This document shows positions 33,706 through 40,760 of a stretch of 62,292 bases of DNA, one piece after another. The notes beneath the pieces are model-generated. The model was not told where the DNA came from and made no database searches. It saw nothing but the letters and a program-made list of their open reading frames with translations. Positions within the stretch are counted from its first letter, which is position 1. Every line of letters begins with the position of its first letter. Position numbers and translations under genes: made by a program. The stretch is taken from positions 1 through 62,292 of IMG/VR virus record IMGVR_UViG_3300047443_000063. One strand, given 5' to 3'. The DNA comes from a virus.

Positions 33706-34438
33706 TCACCTCGAGGTTGGCAGCATGGTCAATCTGGTCCAGCTCGGTGTGGCGGGACTTACCGGGGAACTGGTGCACGTTACTGGCGACCTTGACCTCG
33801 TCCTCCCAGCGCTTGCCGTTCAGCCAGGTGGTTGGCAGTGGGATGTATTTGCCACTTTCCTTGAGCCAGTCAGCGGAAACGACCTGCACAGACAGGCCTT
33901 TGACGATCAGAGCGAACAAGACTTCAGTGACCTTCAGCTTCGTCCACGCCTTCTGCGCCTTGGCCTTGTCCTGCTTGCGCGGGTAGAGCGCCCAGAACTT
34001 CGGGAACAAGTCATCCACCGTCGCTTGCGACGTAGGCTTTTGATCTATTGGTTCTTGGTTAATGGTTAGTGGTTCTTGGTTAGGTGCCGGTTCGTTCACG
34101 CTTGGTGCACGCTTCGTGCGTTTTGCTGCTTCGCGATTTGCAGCTATCTCCTTATTTTTCAGCGATATGGCGTGATAAGCGTCGATTTCATCCTGAATAC
34201 GGAGCTGCACATAACGACCATCAATGAGATCGAAAAACTTGCGCAAAACAAGCTCAACTGCGTCGATTTCTTCCTTGTTTCTGGCCCAGCACCAGTCGAT
34301 TGCTTCTTCCATCGTGGGAAAGCGTTCACGGTCGTAGCACGCATCGAGCAAGAGCGTGTACGCACCGTGCTCAAGCATGGTCAAACGACCTGCCTTCTTG
34401 TGGTAGTCGCCAATGTTTCGCTTGAAGTAATGCATCAT
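33680..34438 (-). CDS. Replication protein with DUF1376 (YdaU-like) domain
   Basis: 252 residues from ATG 34438 (a run of upstream codons overlaps the preceding gene). The N-terminus HYFKRNIGDYHKKAGRLTMLEHGAY (with YF...IGDY and L...E.GAY) is the DUF1376 mark. The centre has the repeated NQEP motif encoded by direct DNA repeats (34049-34082), and the C-terminal FPKFWALYPRKQDKAKAQKAW segment is common to phage replication proteins. It acts like lambda O with an origin inside its gene. Confidence 0.9.
   Translation of the reverse strand: MMHYFKRNIGDYHKKAGRLTMLEHGAYTLLLDACYDRERFPTMEEAIDWCWARNKEEIDAVELVLRKFFDLIDGRYVQLRIQDEIDAYHAISLKNKEIAANREAAKRTKRAPSVNEPAPNQEPLTINQEPIDQKPTSQATVDDLFPKFWALYPRKQDKAKAQKAWTKLKVTEVLFALIVKGLSVQVVSADWLKESGKYIPLPTTWLNGKRWEDEVKVASNVHQFPGKSRHTELDQIDHAANLEVNADGSYRI
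34049..34082. repeat. Iteron-like direct repeats in replication gene
   Basis: TGGTTCTTGGTTA occurs at 34049-34061 and 34070-34082, exactly 21 bp apart (two helical turns), with TGGTTA also in between. They lie in an AT-rich stretch within the DUF1376 gene, like lambda's origin iterons within O. Confidence 0.6.
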
Positions 34439-34767
34439 GCGACCCCCAGGGTGCATTCGGTGGCGTCGTAACGCTCGACAGCGCGAACGGCCAGCTTGAG
34501 CTTGCGCTTGGCTGTGTTAGCGGCTTGGCGGGCGTTGCAGCGAGCGATATAGAGGTGGCGAGTCGCTTCGATGACCGGAAGAAACTCTTCGATTTCAGGA
34601 TTGATTGGGCGACGATCTTCGAATGGGCGGCCATGTTCTTCGAAGAAATCGACATAGCCTTGATCCAGGCAACGCTGGGCTTCGGCCAGATCGTCGATGG
34701 CGCGCTGATGGGCCATTGCACGGTCAGCAACGCGCAGGACGAGCTGAAGGCGTTCGGTGGTAATCAC
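34435..34767 (-). CDS. Hypothetical early protein
   Basis: 110 residues, helical and rich in A, R and E; residues 75-110 (RCNARQAANTAKRKLKLAVRA) look basic and amphipathic. Coupled by four-base overlaps to Rha/KilAC upstream and DUF1376 downstream. No domain recognised. Position suggests a small replication accessory. Confidence 0.65.
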   Translation of the reverse strand: MITTERLQLVLRVADRAMAHQRAIDDLAEAQRCLDQGYVDFFEEHGRPFEDRRPINPEIEEFLPVIEATRHLYIARCNARQAANTAKRKLKLAVRAVERYDATECTLGVA

Positions 34768-35570
34768 AGCGCACCTCCGAGCAGATCGGCATCACGGCGC
34801 ACCCACAGAGCCTGCAGCTTCGTCAGGCCTTTACCGGTTACCCGTGGAGTGGAAACAGTCGTCTTTCCGTTCTCGGGATGCTCGAAGGTGCTGAGCTTCG
34901 CGGTGAGGTAGCCGGATTCGATCAGGCCTTGCATCGGTTCGTTTTTGCGGAGGGTGACCCAGCGGCGCTGACGGAGGAATGCCATCAAGCGGTTCTGGCC
35001 GGTGCCGATCAGCTTCGCGGCCTCGGCCACCGAGTAGGTTTCGTGGGTGACGGTTACTGCGTCGAAGAAAGCGGTCTTCGGCGCATCGGCGGCGACCTTC
35101 TGCTCGAGCATCAGGTTTTCGTGGGAAAGCTCGGTGTTGTCCGTTTCCAGGGCGACGACCTTCTTCACGTTGTCCGTGAGCAAGGCCAGCAAGGTGCGCG
35201 GATCGTTCAGGGCGGCGGCGAAGTCGAAGGTCGGATTGGCCGAAAGCTCTTCCAGTTCCTGCCAGCGATCTACCAGTGCGGCAGTGAATTCAGGGCTCAA
35301 CTGGGCGACGACGATAAAGCTGTCTCGCTTGCAGATTTGGTAGACGGCAACCATCTGGCCGATGTGGTTTTTAACTTCCCCCAATGGGGGAAGTTGAATG
35401 GTTCCTCGCTCCGCAAGGCGTTCGATCGACTGCTTCACCTTGTCGTGCCGGGAACCGACTAGATCCGCGACCTCTTGCGAGGACATCGTGGTCCGCGACA
35501 CGTTTTCGGAATTAACAAAACGTGTCGCGACATGGTTCGGAGTATTGCTTGAATTGGGCTGGCTCTGCAT
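34764..35570 (-). CDS. Rha-type regulator with KilAC domain
   Basis: 268 residues from ATG 35570 with GAGG six bases upstream (the GTG 35582 overlaps that site). The N-terminal Rha domain has MSSQEVADLVGSRHDKVKQS and the later RDSFIVVAQLSPEFTAALV part. The C-terminal half has TYSVAEAAKLIGTGQNRLMA and FLRQRRWVT, the phage antirepressor KilAC domain. Such proteins can disturb repressor action or act on early gene expression. It follows the CII-like gene. Confidence 0.85.
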   Translation of the reverse strand: MQSQPNSSNTPNHVATRFVNSENVSRTTMSSQEVADLVGSRHDKVKQSIERLAERGTIQLPPLGEVKNHIGQMVAVYQICKRDSFIVVAQLSPEFTAALVDRWQELEELSANPTFDFAAALNDPRTLLALLTDNVKKVVALETDNTELSHENLMLEQKVAADAPKTAFFDAVTVTHETYSVAEAAKLIGTGQNRLMAFLRQRRWVTLRKNEPMQGLIESGYLTAKLSTFEHPENGKTTVSTPRVTGKGLTKLQALWVRRDADLLGGAL

Positions 35571-35635
35571 AATCGGCCTCACAAAGTGTTATCGAATCAG
35601 CCGACCTCGTACGTCGGCTTTTTTGTGTCTGAAAT

Positions 35636-36058
35636 TCAGGCGACCTTTACCGACGCATCCATCACGTCCAGGCTCTGGCGAACATGGTTGATTTCTTGGC
35701 GGATCAGGGACTTCTCGAAAGTGCTGACGTGGTTATCGTCGAGCGCTTGGTGAACAGCGATGGTCAGGTCAGCCACTTCCTTGCCGACGTTGATCAGTGA
35801 CCTGGTCAGAGCCTGCGGCTCCGGTGCGGCCTTCGATACCAGGTCGAAACCGAATTCATTCGCCAGCGCCACTAATGGGCGCATGTCGCCGGTGTGCAGC
35901 AAGATCCCGAACAGATGCTCCACGGTCAGGTGATGAGCATCGTTGTCCGGGTTGGCGCGCTGAAGCAGACCAACGTGCGGAACGCCCATTTTTGCCGCCA
36001 GTGCCTTTGCCTCGTTATCCAAAACAGCGCTCTGGCATGCCCGCAGAAAATCTTCCAT
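35636..36058 (-). CDS. CII-like phage regulator (CP76 family)
   Basis: 140 residues from ATG 36058 (GAGG eight bases upstream). The N-terminal part (MEDFLRACQSAVLDNEAKAL, ALAAKMGVPHVGLLQRANPD, HHLTVEHLFGILLHTGDM) is the phage regulatory CII / CP76 domain, similar to P2-type and D3-type regulators. Presumably it sets the lysis-lysogeny choice. It is the fourth gene of the cro operon. Confidence 0.82.
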   Translation of the reverse strand: MEDFLRACQSAVLDNEAKALAAKMGVPHVGLLQRANPDNDAHHLTVEHLFGILLHTGDMRPLVALANEFGFDLVSKAAPEPQALTRSLINVGKEVADLTIAVHQALDDNHVSTFEKSLIRQEINHVRQSLDVMDASVKVA

Positions 36059-36245
36059 TCGTAAATCCTCGGCTCTGTTTCCGTGGTGGCGATACGCCAA
36101 CAAGGCAATAATTCGTTCATCAACTGATCAAGGACGAATCCATGACCTTCTTTTCTTCCGGTCCCGAAACAGGGACCAGCACCAAACTTGAAACCCGTTA
36201 CCGGCCTACCCTTCTCTCTCTGAGGTCCCTAATAAGGGCTGTGAA

Positions 36246-36437
36246 TCACCGCTTTGGCGGGAAGGCAACCACGTTGCTTTCGGGTGGTGCGCTGTCGCAG
36301 ATCGCTTTTTTGAGCCCTGGCATCGCCAGTCGCAAAAGCTCGGAAGCCAATGCGTCCGGGGTGATTCCGATCTCCGACGCCCATCGCGCCAGTTCTTCTG
36401 TTGCGCCCTTCCTGAGTTCAACTACTGCACTGGGCAT
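36246..36437 (-). CDS. Small hypothetical protein, RHH-like
   Basis: 63 residues, with AAGGGGG four bases before ATG. The sequence AVVELRKGATEELARWASEI has a strand followed by helices as in ribbon-helix-helix proteins, with ELLRLAMPGL as second helix. Gene length and place next to another RHH-like gene support a small DNA-binding role, not proven. Confidence 0.6.
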   Translation of the reverse strand: MPSAVVELRKGATEELARWASEIGITPDALASELLRLAMPGLKKAICDSAPPESNVVAFPPKR

Positions 36438-36458
36438 GAATCCCCCTTTTCGGCCTTC

Positions 36459-36662
36459 TCAAGCGCGTCTTTTTTCCAGTTCAAACGGCAACTCTCCGAG
36501 CGTCCGCCTGACCTCAAGCGCGGCCTCGATGATTTCTCGGCTAAGCACGCTGTGTTGCAGCTTCATGTCGCGGGCTACGTCCTTCAGTTCCTGAAAGACT
36601 TCGTCATCGAGGCGCACCTTCACCTGGTGCTCGTGCCGGTGCGCTTTATCGTCGTAGGCCAT
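36459..36662 (-). CDS. Arc-like ribbon-helix-helix protein
   Basis: 67 residues. A short strand QVKVRLDDEVFQELKDVARD is followed by the turn and helix LQHSVLSREIIEAALEVRR, the pattern of Arc/MetJ-type RHH repressors. Located just after cro in the early operon, it may tune early transcription. Confidence 0.72.
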   Translation of the reverse strand: MAYDDKAHRHEHQVKVRLDDEVFQELKDVARDMKLQHSVLSREIIEAALEVRRTLGELPFELEKRRA

Positions 36663-36697
36663 AGGTTCACTTCCGCTTTCGGTGTGACTGGACTGGG

Positions 36698-36901
36698 TTA
36701 GGCGGCGGACTGCTTGTTGTGATGCGCAGGAAATGGCTTCAACTCCTGAGCCTCAAACGAGCCATCAGCACGCTCGGTTACATAAACCTCGCGATCCGCC
36801 CTCAAGGCCTTGCTGATACCGCCTTGGCTCATGCGAAGCGCTGCTGCGGCTTTGATCTGCCCAACCTTCGCGACAAATTCTTTAAGTGGTGTGCGTTGCA
36901 T
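36698..36901 (-). CDS. cro: Cro-like repressor
   Basis: 67 residues, first gene leftward from the cI-cro operator region. The helix-turn-helix is FVAKVGQIKAAAALRMSQGG then ISKALRADREVYV, like Cro proteins of lambda-type phages. It should bind the three operator sites at 36932-36995 and shut off cI. AGGAG lies before the ATG. Confidence 0.85.
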   Translation of the reverse strand: MQRTPLKEFVAKVGQIKAAAALRMSQGGISKALRADREVYVTERADGSFEAQELKPFPAHHNKQSAA

Positions 36902-36929
36902 ACGAATTCTCCTGCGCGATGCATGCGCA

Positions 36930-36958
36930 AGTATTACCTGCGGTCTTTATTAAGTCAA
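36930..36958 (-). promoter_or_regulatory. PR promoter for cro
   Basis: On the minus strand TTGACT (36958-36953), a 17-base spacer, then AATACT (36935-36930). Two operator-like sites (36932-36948 and 36956-36972) overlap the -10 and -35, so CI binding would block it. Confidence 0.8.
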
Positions 36959-36995
36959 TATCGGCGGTCTTGGCGTGTTAATACCTGAAGTAATA
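36932..36995. promoter_or_regulatory. Three CI/Cro operator-like sites (OR-type)
   Basis: Three 17-bp sites: TATTACCTGCGGTCTTT (36932), CAATATCGGCGGTCTTG (36956) and TAATACCTGAAGTAATA (36979), starting 24 and 23 bp apart. The third is close to a perfect palindrome of TATTAC-N5-GTAATA. Spacing matches a lambda-like OR with three sites. Confidence 0.75.
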
Positions 36996-36999
36996 CAGT
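36971..36999 (+). promoter_or_regulatory. PRM-like promoter for cI, leaderless transcript predicted
   Basis: TACAGT (36994-36999) is a fair -10 whose start site would fall at or next to the cI ATG at 37006. The -35 (TGGCGT) is poor, as expected for a promoter that needs activation by CI bound at the adjacent operator. No Shine-Dalgarno is present before the ATG. Confidence 0.5.
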
Positions 37000-37005
37000 C
37001 AGCGA

Positions 37006-37728
37006 ATGAATAAACCGACCAAAAAACGCTCGCTCAGTGACATCGAAAAGGCTGAGTGCGAAGCGTTAAATGCCATTTACAAGGCAAAAAAGAAGGCCCT
37101 GGGGATCAGTCAGGAAAAAATCGCGATCGAGGGCTTGAAGGCGAATAGCCAGAGCGCTGCCAGCCATTATTTGACTGGGCGAAATGCTCTTAATATTGAG
37201 GCGGCGGCAGTTTTTGCCCGTTACCTTCAGGTTCCGGTTTCAGACTTCAGCGAGCGCCTGGCTAAGGAAATCAGGGGGATTTCTGATTCGTCCGAATCCA
37301 ATGTGGGCGAAGCCCGCCAGCCTGTTGAGTCCTACCGTTATCCAGTAATCAGCTGGGTAGCCGCCGGCGCCTGGGCCGAAGCCGTGGAACCCTACCCGGC
37401 CGGCTTCTCTGATCGCTACGAGTTTTCCGAGTACGACTCGAAGGGGGCCGCGTTTTGGCTGGAGGTCAAAGGGGACTCGATGACCTCGCCTGTCGGCCAA
37501 AGCGTTACGGAAGGCACGCTGATTCTGGTGGACACGGAGGCTGAAGCAGCGCCCGGGAAGCTGGTGATCGCCAAGCTGCCGGATAGCAATGAGGCGACGT
37601 TCAAGAAGCTGGTCAATGATGGCGGGAAGCTTTTCCTGAAACCGCTGAATCCAGCCTGGCGAATCGAACCGTTCAATGAGGACTGTCGGATCGTTGGTGT
37701 TGTGGTTCGCGCGCTGCAGAAGTTTTAG
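37006..37728 (+). CDS. cI: CI-like repressor (HTH plus S24 peptidase)
   Basis: 240 residues. The N-terminal helix-turn-helix (ALGISQEKIAIEGLKANSQS, AASHYLTG) is followed by a hinge and an S24/LexA-type domain with cleavage pair Ala-Gly in ISWVAAGAWAE (about 118-119), nucleophile Ser in VKGDSMTSP (about 160) and Lys in NEATFKKL (about 201). RecA-stimulated self-cleavage would trigger induction. It lacks a Shine-Dalgarno, see PRM. Confidence 0.92.
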   Translation: MNKPTKKRSLSDIEKAECEALNAIYKAKKKALGISQEKIAIEGLKANSQSAASHYLTGRNALNIEAAAVFARYLQVPVSDFSERLAKEIRGISDSSESNVGEARQPVESYRYPVISWVAAGAWAEAVEPYPAGFSDRYEFSEYDSKGAAFWLEVKGDSMTSPVGQSVTEGTLILVDTEAEAAPGKLVIAKLPDSNEATFKKLVNDGGKLFLKPLNPAWRIEPFNEDCRIVGVVVRALQKF

Positions 37729-37876
37729 GGCTATGGCCCAGCAGCAGATCGCGATTCTGGGCCACGTGTTCTAGTGGGGCATGTTCGCGCGGTGAGCCAG
37801 CCAAAAATGGCAAAGCATCTGTGGTTTGATCCAATTTTTTCGGCCTTCGACCGTATAGCACAGGGAAGTCAGGTAG

Positions 37877-38620
37877 ATGCCTGAAATCATCAACGCCATT
37901 GAAATAGTGCGACAAAGCCATCAGGGATATTCAATAAAGCCCTTCATTGTCCGCGCTGATGATGGGCATTCGTATTTTGTCAAAGGACTATCAAAATCGG
38001 GTGGTCCAGCCCTCATTTCAGAGGTTCTTGGGGCGGAGCTTGGTAGGAGCCTTGAACTCCCAATTCCGCCATGGCGCCTCATGCACGTACCTTCTGAGCT
38101 CATAGGCTTCAGCGCCATACCCAATGTTGATGACCTTGGTGGAGGGCTAGCGTTTGCATCCAGAGCAGTAGAAAACGCCTCCGACTTTACACTGAGCAAC
38201 ATAAACACCACTTCGGCTGAACTGAGGAGAAGGGTTCTGCTCTTCGATTGGTGGGTTCGGAACGAAGATCGCTGCCTAGGGCCCATGGGCGGAAACGTGA
38301 ATCTAATCTTGGATGCTCAGGGCTCCTTGAACGTCATCGATCACAACCTGGCGTTTGACAGAACCTTCAATTGCGATGACTTTATAGAAAACCATGTATT
38401 TCGAGATAGTCGTGCGGATTTCAGGGATTACGTCACCCGTCAGGAATACTCGCAATTGCTTAACGAAGCGGTCTTAAACTGGGGTACGATCACTGCCCTT
38501 CTGCCGGATGAATGGATTTACCGAGACAGCGACCACATTGACGAGACCGAGCCTACATTGGCTGACCGTCTAGAAATTCTAGAAGTGTTCAAGGAAGAGC
38601 GGTTCTGGGGACCCCTATGA
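37877..38620 (+). CDS. HipA-like kinase (HipA_2 type)
   Basis: 247 residues. A kinase core without the HipA N-terminal lobe extension: the phosphate-binding side has YFVKGLSKSGG (lysine about 36), the catalytic loop is LLFDWWVRNEDR...GGNVNLI, and the metal-binding DFG-equivalent is VIDHNLAF. This is the single-gene HipA_2 family rather than classic HipA with HipB. The stop overlaps the start of the DUF3037 gene as ATGA. It lies downstream of cI in the same direction, with a 148-bp gap, so it is likely expressed in the lysogen. Substrate unknown. Confidence 0.85.
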   Translation: MPEIINAIEIVRQSHQGYSIKPFIVRADDGHSYFVKGLSKSGGPALISEVLGAELGRSLELPIPPWRLMHVPSELIGFSAIPNVDDLGGGLAFASRAVENASDFTLSNINTTSAELRRRVLLFDWWVRNEDRCLGPMGGNVNLILDAQGSLNVIDHNLAFDRTFNCDDFIENHVFRDSRADFRDYVTRQEYSQLLNEAVLNWGTITALLPDEWIYRDSDHIDETEPTLADRLEILEVFKEERFWGPL

Positions 38621-39453
38621 AATACATCTGTAACTACTCAATTCTCAGGTTCTTGCCTTACCCTGAAACAGGTGAATTCGTAAATATTGGTATCGTGCTG
38701 ATCGCCAATAATGGCGACTTTCGCTTCAAAATCGAGCAGAAACGGCAGCGGGTTACGAATTTCTTTCCGAGCCTCGAATCTAAGATTTTTCAGCGGGCTC
38801 GCCGCGAGATGAACGCAGAGCTTGCAAGGCTCAGTGGCTTTTTCACGCAAAACCGTGGCGACCTCGGAGCTCTATTGAGCACCTTCAAGCATCTCATCCA
38901 TCCGCGAGAAACGATGATGCGATTCAGCGATCCTGGAACGATGGCGACTGATAACGCCGACGTTGCGCTGAACACTTTGTTTGACCATTACGTCAATCAC
39001 AGCTTCGCTACTAAGGAGTATCAGGAAACAGTTCTTGAAAAGCAGCTTGGCAAGCTTTTGACAGACTCCCATCTGCGACAGCGATACAGTGAGCGGAAAT
39101 TAGGCACCACCGAGTACCCGGTAAAGTTTCCGTTTGTACTGTGTCAGGGACAGATGCCCGTCCAGGCCATCAAGCCAATCCATCTTGGCCATGACGAGCC
39201 GTCAAAAATCTTGGAGCATGGAGACGCATGGATTTCCAAAGTTAGACGACTGAGTGGGAAACATCAGCTCGCAGAGGACACGCTTTTCATTGCGGGACCA
39301 CCGGAATCTGGAAAACCAAAATTGTTGAAGGCTTACAGAGAAATATCCGAGGAGCTTAAGGCGTTTGAGGGAGTCCGTGTAATCAGCTATGCCGAAGATC
39401 GGGACGAGCTTTTGAAGCAGATAAAGCAAGGCATCCCCACAACGCTGCAGTAA
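38617..39453 (+). CDS. DUF3037 protein, partner of HipA-like kinase
   Basis: 278 residues, starting inside the kinase stop codon (ATGA). The N-terminus (YSILRFLPYPETGEFVNIGI and VLIANNG) is the DUF3037 signature, followed by helical regions. DUF3037 and HipA_2 genes are repeatedly adjacent in bacteria, so they probably form one functional unit such as toxin-antitoxin or phage exclusion. A strong terminator follows at once. Confidence 0.85.
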   Translation: MKYICNYSILRFLPYPETGEFVNIGIVLIANNGDFRFKIEQKRQRVTNFFPSLESKIFQRARREMNAELARLSGFFTQNRGDLGALLSTFKHLIHPRETMMRFSDPGTMATDNADVALNTLFDHYVNHSFATKEYQETVLEKQLGKLLTDSHLRQRYSERKLGTTEYPVKFPFVLCQGQMPVQAIKPIHLGHDEPSKILEHGDAWISKVRRLSGKHQLAEDTLFIAGPPESGKPKLLKAYREISEELKAFEGVRVISYAEDRDELLKQIKQGIPTTLQ

Positions 39454-39457
39454 AAAG

Positions 39458-39482
39458 AGCCCGGCCCAGCGCCGGGCTTTTT
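39458..39482 (+). terminator. Terminator of the cI / HipA-DUF3037 side
   Basis: AGCCCGGC CCAGC GCCGGGCT then TTTTT, six bases after the DUF3037 stop. Confidence 0.9.
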
Positions 39483-39575
39483 CATTCTGCCCTTCGTCGC
39501 GCCACTATTGAGCTGTCACATTGCGTGACTGCACACTGGCCAAGCTGACGGATCGGCACCCCAGGTGTTACAGAG

Positions 39576-39598
39576 AGCCCGCCGCCCGCGGGCTTTTT
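39576..39598 (+). terminator. Second terminator, bounding a ~90-bp geneless segment
   Basis: AGCCCGC, five-base loop, GCGGGCT then TTTT. Only 93 bases separate it from the terminator before it, with no coding frame of note, so a small RNA may be made there. Confidence 0.75.
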
Positions 39599-39637
39599 GT
39601 CGTCTGTGCGCCCAATACCCCGAAGGAGGAGTGAACC

Positions 39638-39859
39638 ATGGCCCACCCAAAACTGTTTCCAGCTGTGCTGGCCAGCCTTCAATTGAATCAAATGATGATC
39701 GGCGAGGCCTTCGAGGAAATCGCAGCCTGGCTAGAAAAGGAAGGCGCGACAGAGACAGCGCAGAAGCTCAGGGTCCGTGTTGGTGATCTAAGATTCAATG
39801 CGGAAACCATGGATAAAGCGATTATTGAGCTGCTCAAGACGGATGAGAGCGTGCATTGA
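39638..39859 (+). CDS. Small helical protein (microgene 1)
   Basis: 73 residues with GGAGGAG before the ATG. It is helical: EEIAAWLEKEGATETAQKLR and VRVGDLRFNAETMDKAIIEL. The pattern of E.GA.E....VR..L..NA..I is shared with the next microgene, so the two are likely paralogs. Flanked by terminators. Function unknown. Confidence 0.7.
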   Translation: MAHPKLFPAVLASLQLNQMMIGEAFEEIAAWLEKEGATETAQKLRVRVGDLRFNAETMDKAIIELLKTDESVH

Positions 39860-39954
39860 AAGTCACATGAGCCCTACCTATGCCGGGCTTTCTCCTTTCC
39901 CTCCTCCGCTGCTACGCTGCTACGCTTTCAGCTCCCTCGAACGGAGTAGAAGCC

Positions 39955-40173
39955 ATGCCTACCCCCGAATATTCTCTTCCTGATGTCCTTGAGCGCATGC
40001 ATGAAAATCAACACGCCCTGGAGGCGGCCATTATGGAGCTGACGTTGCTGGTTGAGAGCCAGGGAGCGATCGAGATCGGCGGTAATGTCCGCGGAGCACT
40101 GGACACGATCCGTGAGAACGCCGGGCATATCAACCAAGGCTTGGCCAGGCTGAAAACTCAAAGACAGGACTGA
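39955..40173 (+). CDS. Small helical protein (microgene 2)
   Basis: 72 residues from ATG 39955, with ACGGAG upstream; the open frame extends farther but has no good start. It resembles microgene 1 in the order of its helices (ESQGAIEIGGNVRGALDTIR, ENAGHINQGLARLK). A terminator follows at 40212. Function unknown. Confidence 0.7.
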   Translation: MPTPEYSLPDVLERMHENQHALEAAIMELTLLVESQGAIEIGGNVRGALDTIRENAGHINQGLARLKTQRQD

Positions 40174-40211
40174 TCGAGGCGACTTCCTTCTGATATACGC
40201 AACAGAGTACG

Positions 40212-40236
40212 AGCCCGCCAAGCGCGGGCTTTTTTG
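40212..40236 (+). terminator. Terminator after microgene 2
   Basis: AGCCCGC, loop CAAGC, GCGGGCT then TTTTTT. Confidence 0.9.
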
Positions 40237-40287
40237 TGTCCGGAAAAATGCGCCCCCTCCTCCCCCGTACCAGATAGAACATGTCTC

Positions 40288-40328
40288 TTGCCAAAATATG
40301 GCAGGAACAATACTGTATGTATATCCAG
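40288..40328 (+). promoter_or_regulatory. LexA box and promoter of the DUF1654 gene
   Basis: CTGTATGTATATCCAG (40313-40328) is a CTG-N10-CAG palindrome with an AT-rich centre, a good match to the Pseudomonas LexA box. It overlaps a TTGCCA/17/TACTGT promoter (40288-40316), and ends 20 bases before the ATG. Confidence 0.78.
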
Positions 40329-40347
40329 TATAAGCAAGGAGCATCCC

Positions 40348-40599
40348 ATGCCGAAAATCGCGTCACCCGTATTACAAGCCAGAGACTCATATGAATTGGT
40401 TGGCCGTCGCATCCAGCGCCTGATAGCCGCGCCTGGCGTTCAGAAGGTCCAGGCTATCACCGTCACCAGACTCGAAGCAGAACCCGCTGAAGCATGGCAG
40501 CAAGTCCTTCAGGAGATTGAAGAGACCAGTGGTGTAAGCATGGAGCGCCTTGAGAGCGGCGCGGTAAGAATCGGGTGGCGAGAGTACTGCGAAGCCTGA
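40348..40599 (+). CDS. DUF1654 protein under LexA control
   Basis: 83 residues from ATG 40348 (AAGGAG upstream). The pattern SYELVGRRIQRLIAAPGVQK, then AITVTRLEAEPAEAWQQVLQ and EIEETSGVSMERLESG..RIGW matches DUF1654, a family nearly limited to Pseudomonas and its phages. The LexA box predicts expression on DNA damage, at prophage induction. A terminator follows at once, so it is a single-gene unit. Function unknown. Confidence 0.85.
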   Translation: MPKIASPVLQARDSYELVGRRIQRLIAAPGVQKVQAITVTRLEAEPAEAWQQVLQEIEETSGVSMERLESGAVRIGWREYCEA

Positions 40600-40603
40600 A
40601 ATG

Positions 40604-40628
40604 AGCCCGCCACTGAGCGGGCTTTTTA
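40604..40628 (+). terminator. Terminator after DUF1654 gene
   Basis: AGCCCGC CACTGA GCGGGCT followed by TTTTATT. It borders the first operator copy of the PL region. Confidence 0.9.
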
Positions 40629-40687
40629 TTACCTGCGAATTATTTTATTACCTGCGGTCTTGACGAATAATATTATCGCTAGTAATG
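40627..40687. promoter_or_regulatory. Three CI/Cro operator-like sites (OL-type)
   Basis: 17-bp sites begin at 40627 (TATTACCTGCGAATTAT), 40646 (TATTACCTGCGGTCTTG) and 40671 (TATTATCGCTAGTAATG). The second shares 16 of its bases in a row with the OR site at 36932. The third is a clear TATTA-N-GTAAT palindrome. Confidence 0.75.
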
Positions 40688-40688
40688 T
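40660..40688 (+). promoter_or_regulatory. PL promoter of the rightward early operon
   Basis: TTGACG (40660-40665), exactly 17 bases, then TAATGT (40683-40688). Operator copies overlap both the -35 and the -10, so it should be silent in the lysogen. It would drive all plus-strand genes up to integrase. Confidence 0.85.
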
Positions 40689-40748
40689 TTACTCCATCGC
40701 AACCCAGTCCCCACATCGGGACCGGCAGCGAAGGGTCGAGACGCCCGC

Positions 40749-40760
40749 CGCTCTTTAACA
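40749..40760 (+). promoter_or_regulatory. boxA antitermination element
   Basis: CGCTCTTTAACA, the consensus boxA bound by NusB/S10, lies about 55 bases after the predicted PL start. It suggests nut-type antitermination of this long operon. No convincing boxB hairpin is seen beside it. The rest of 40690-41026 has no supported gene. Confidence 0.8.

Noticed and set aside
36142-36594. 150-residue plus-strand frame rich in serine
   Set aside because: It is antisense to two supported small minus-strand genes with ribosome sites and has biased composition typical of a shadow frame.
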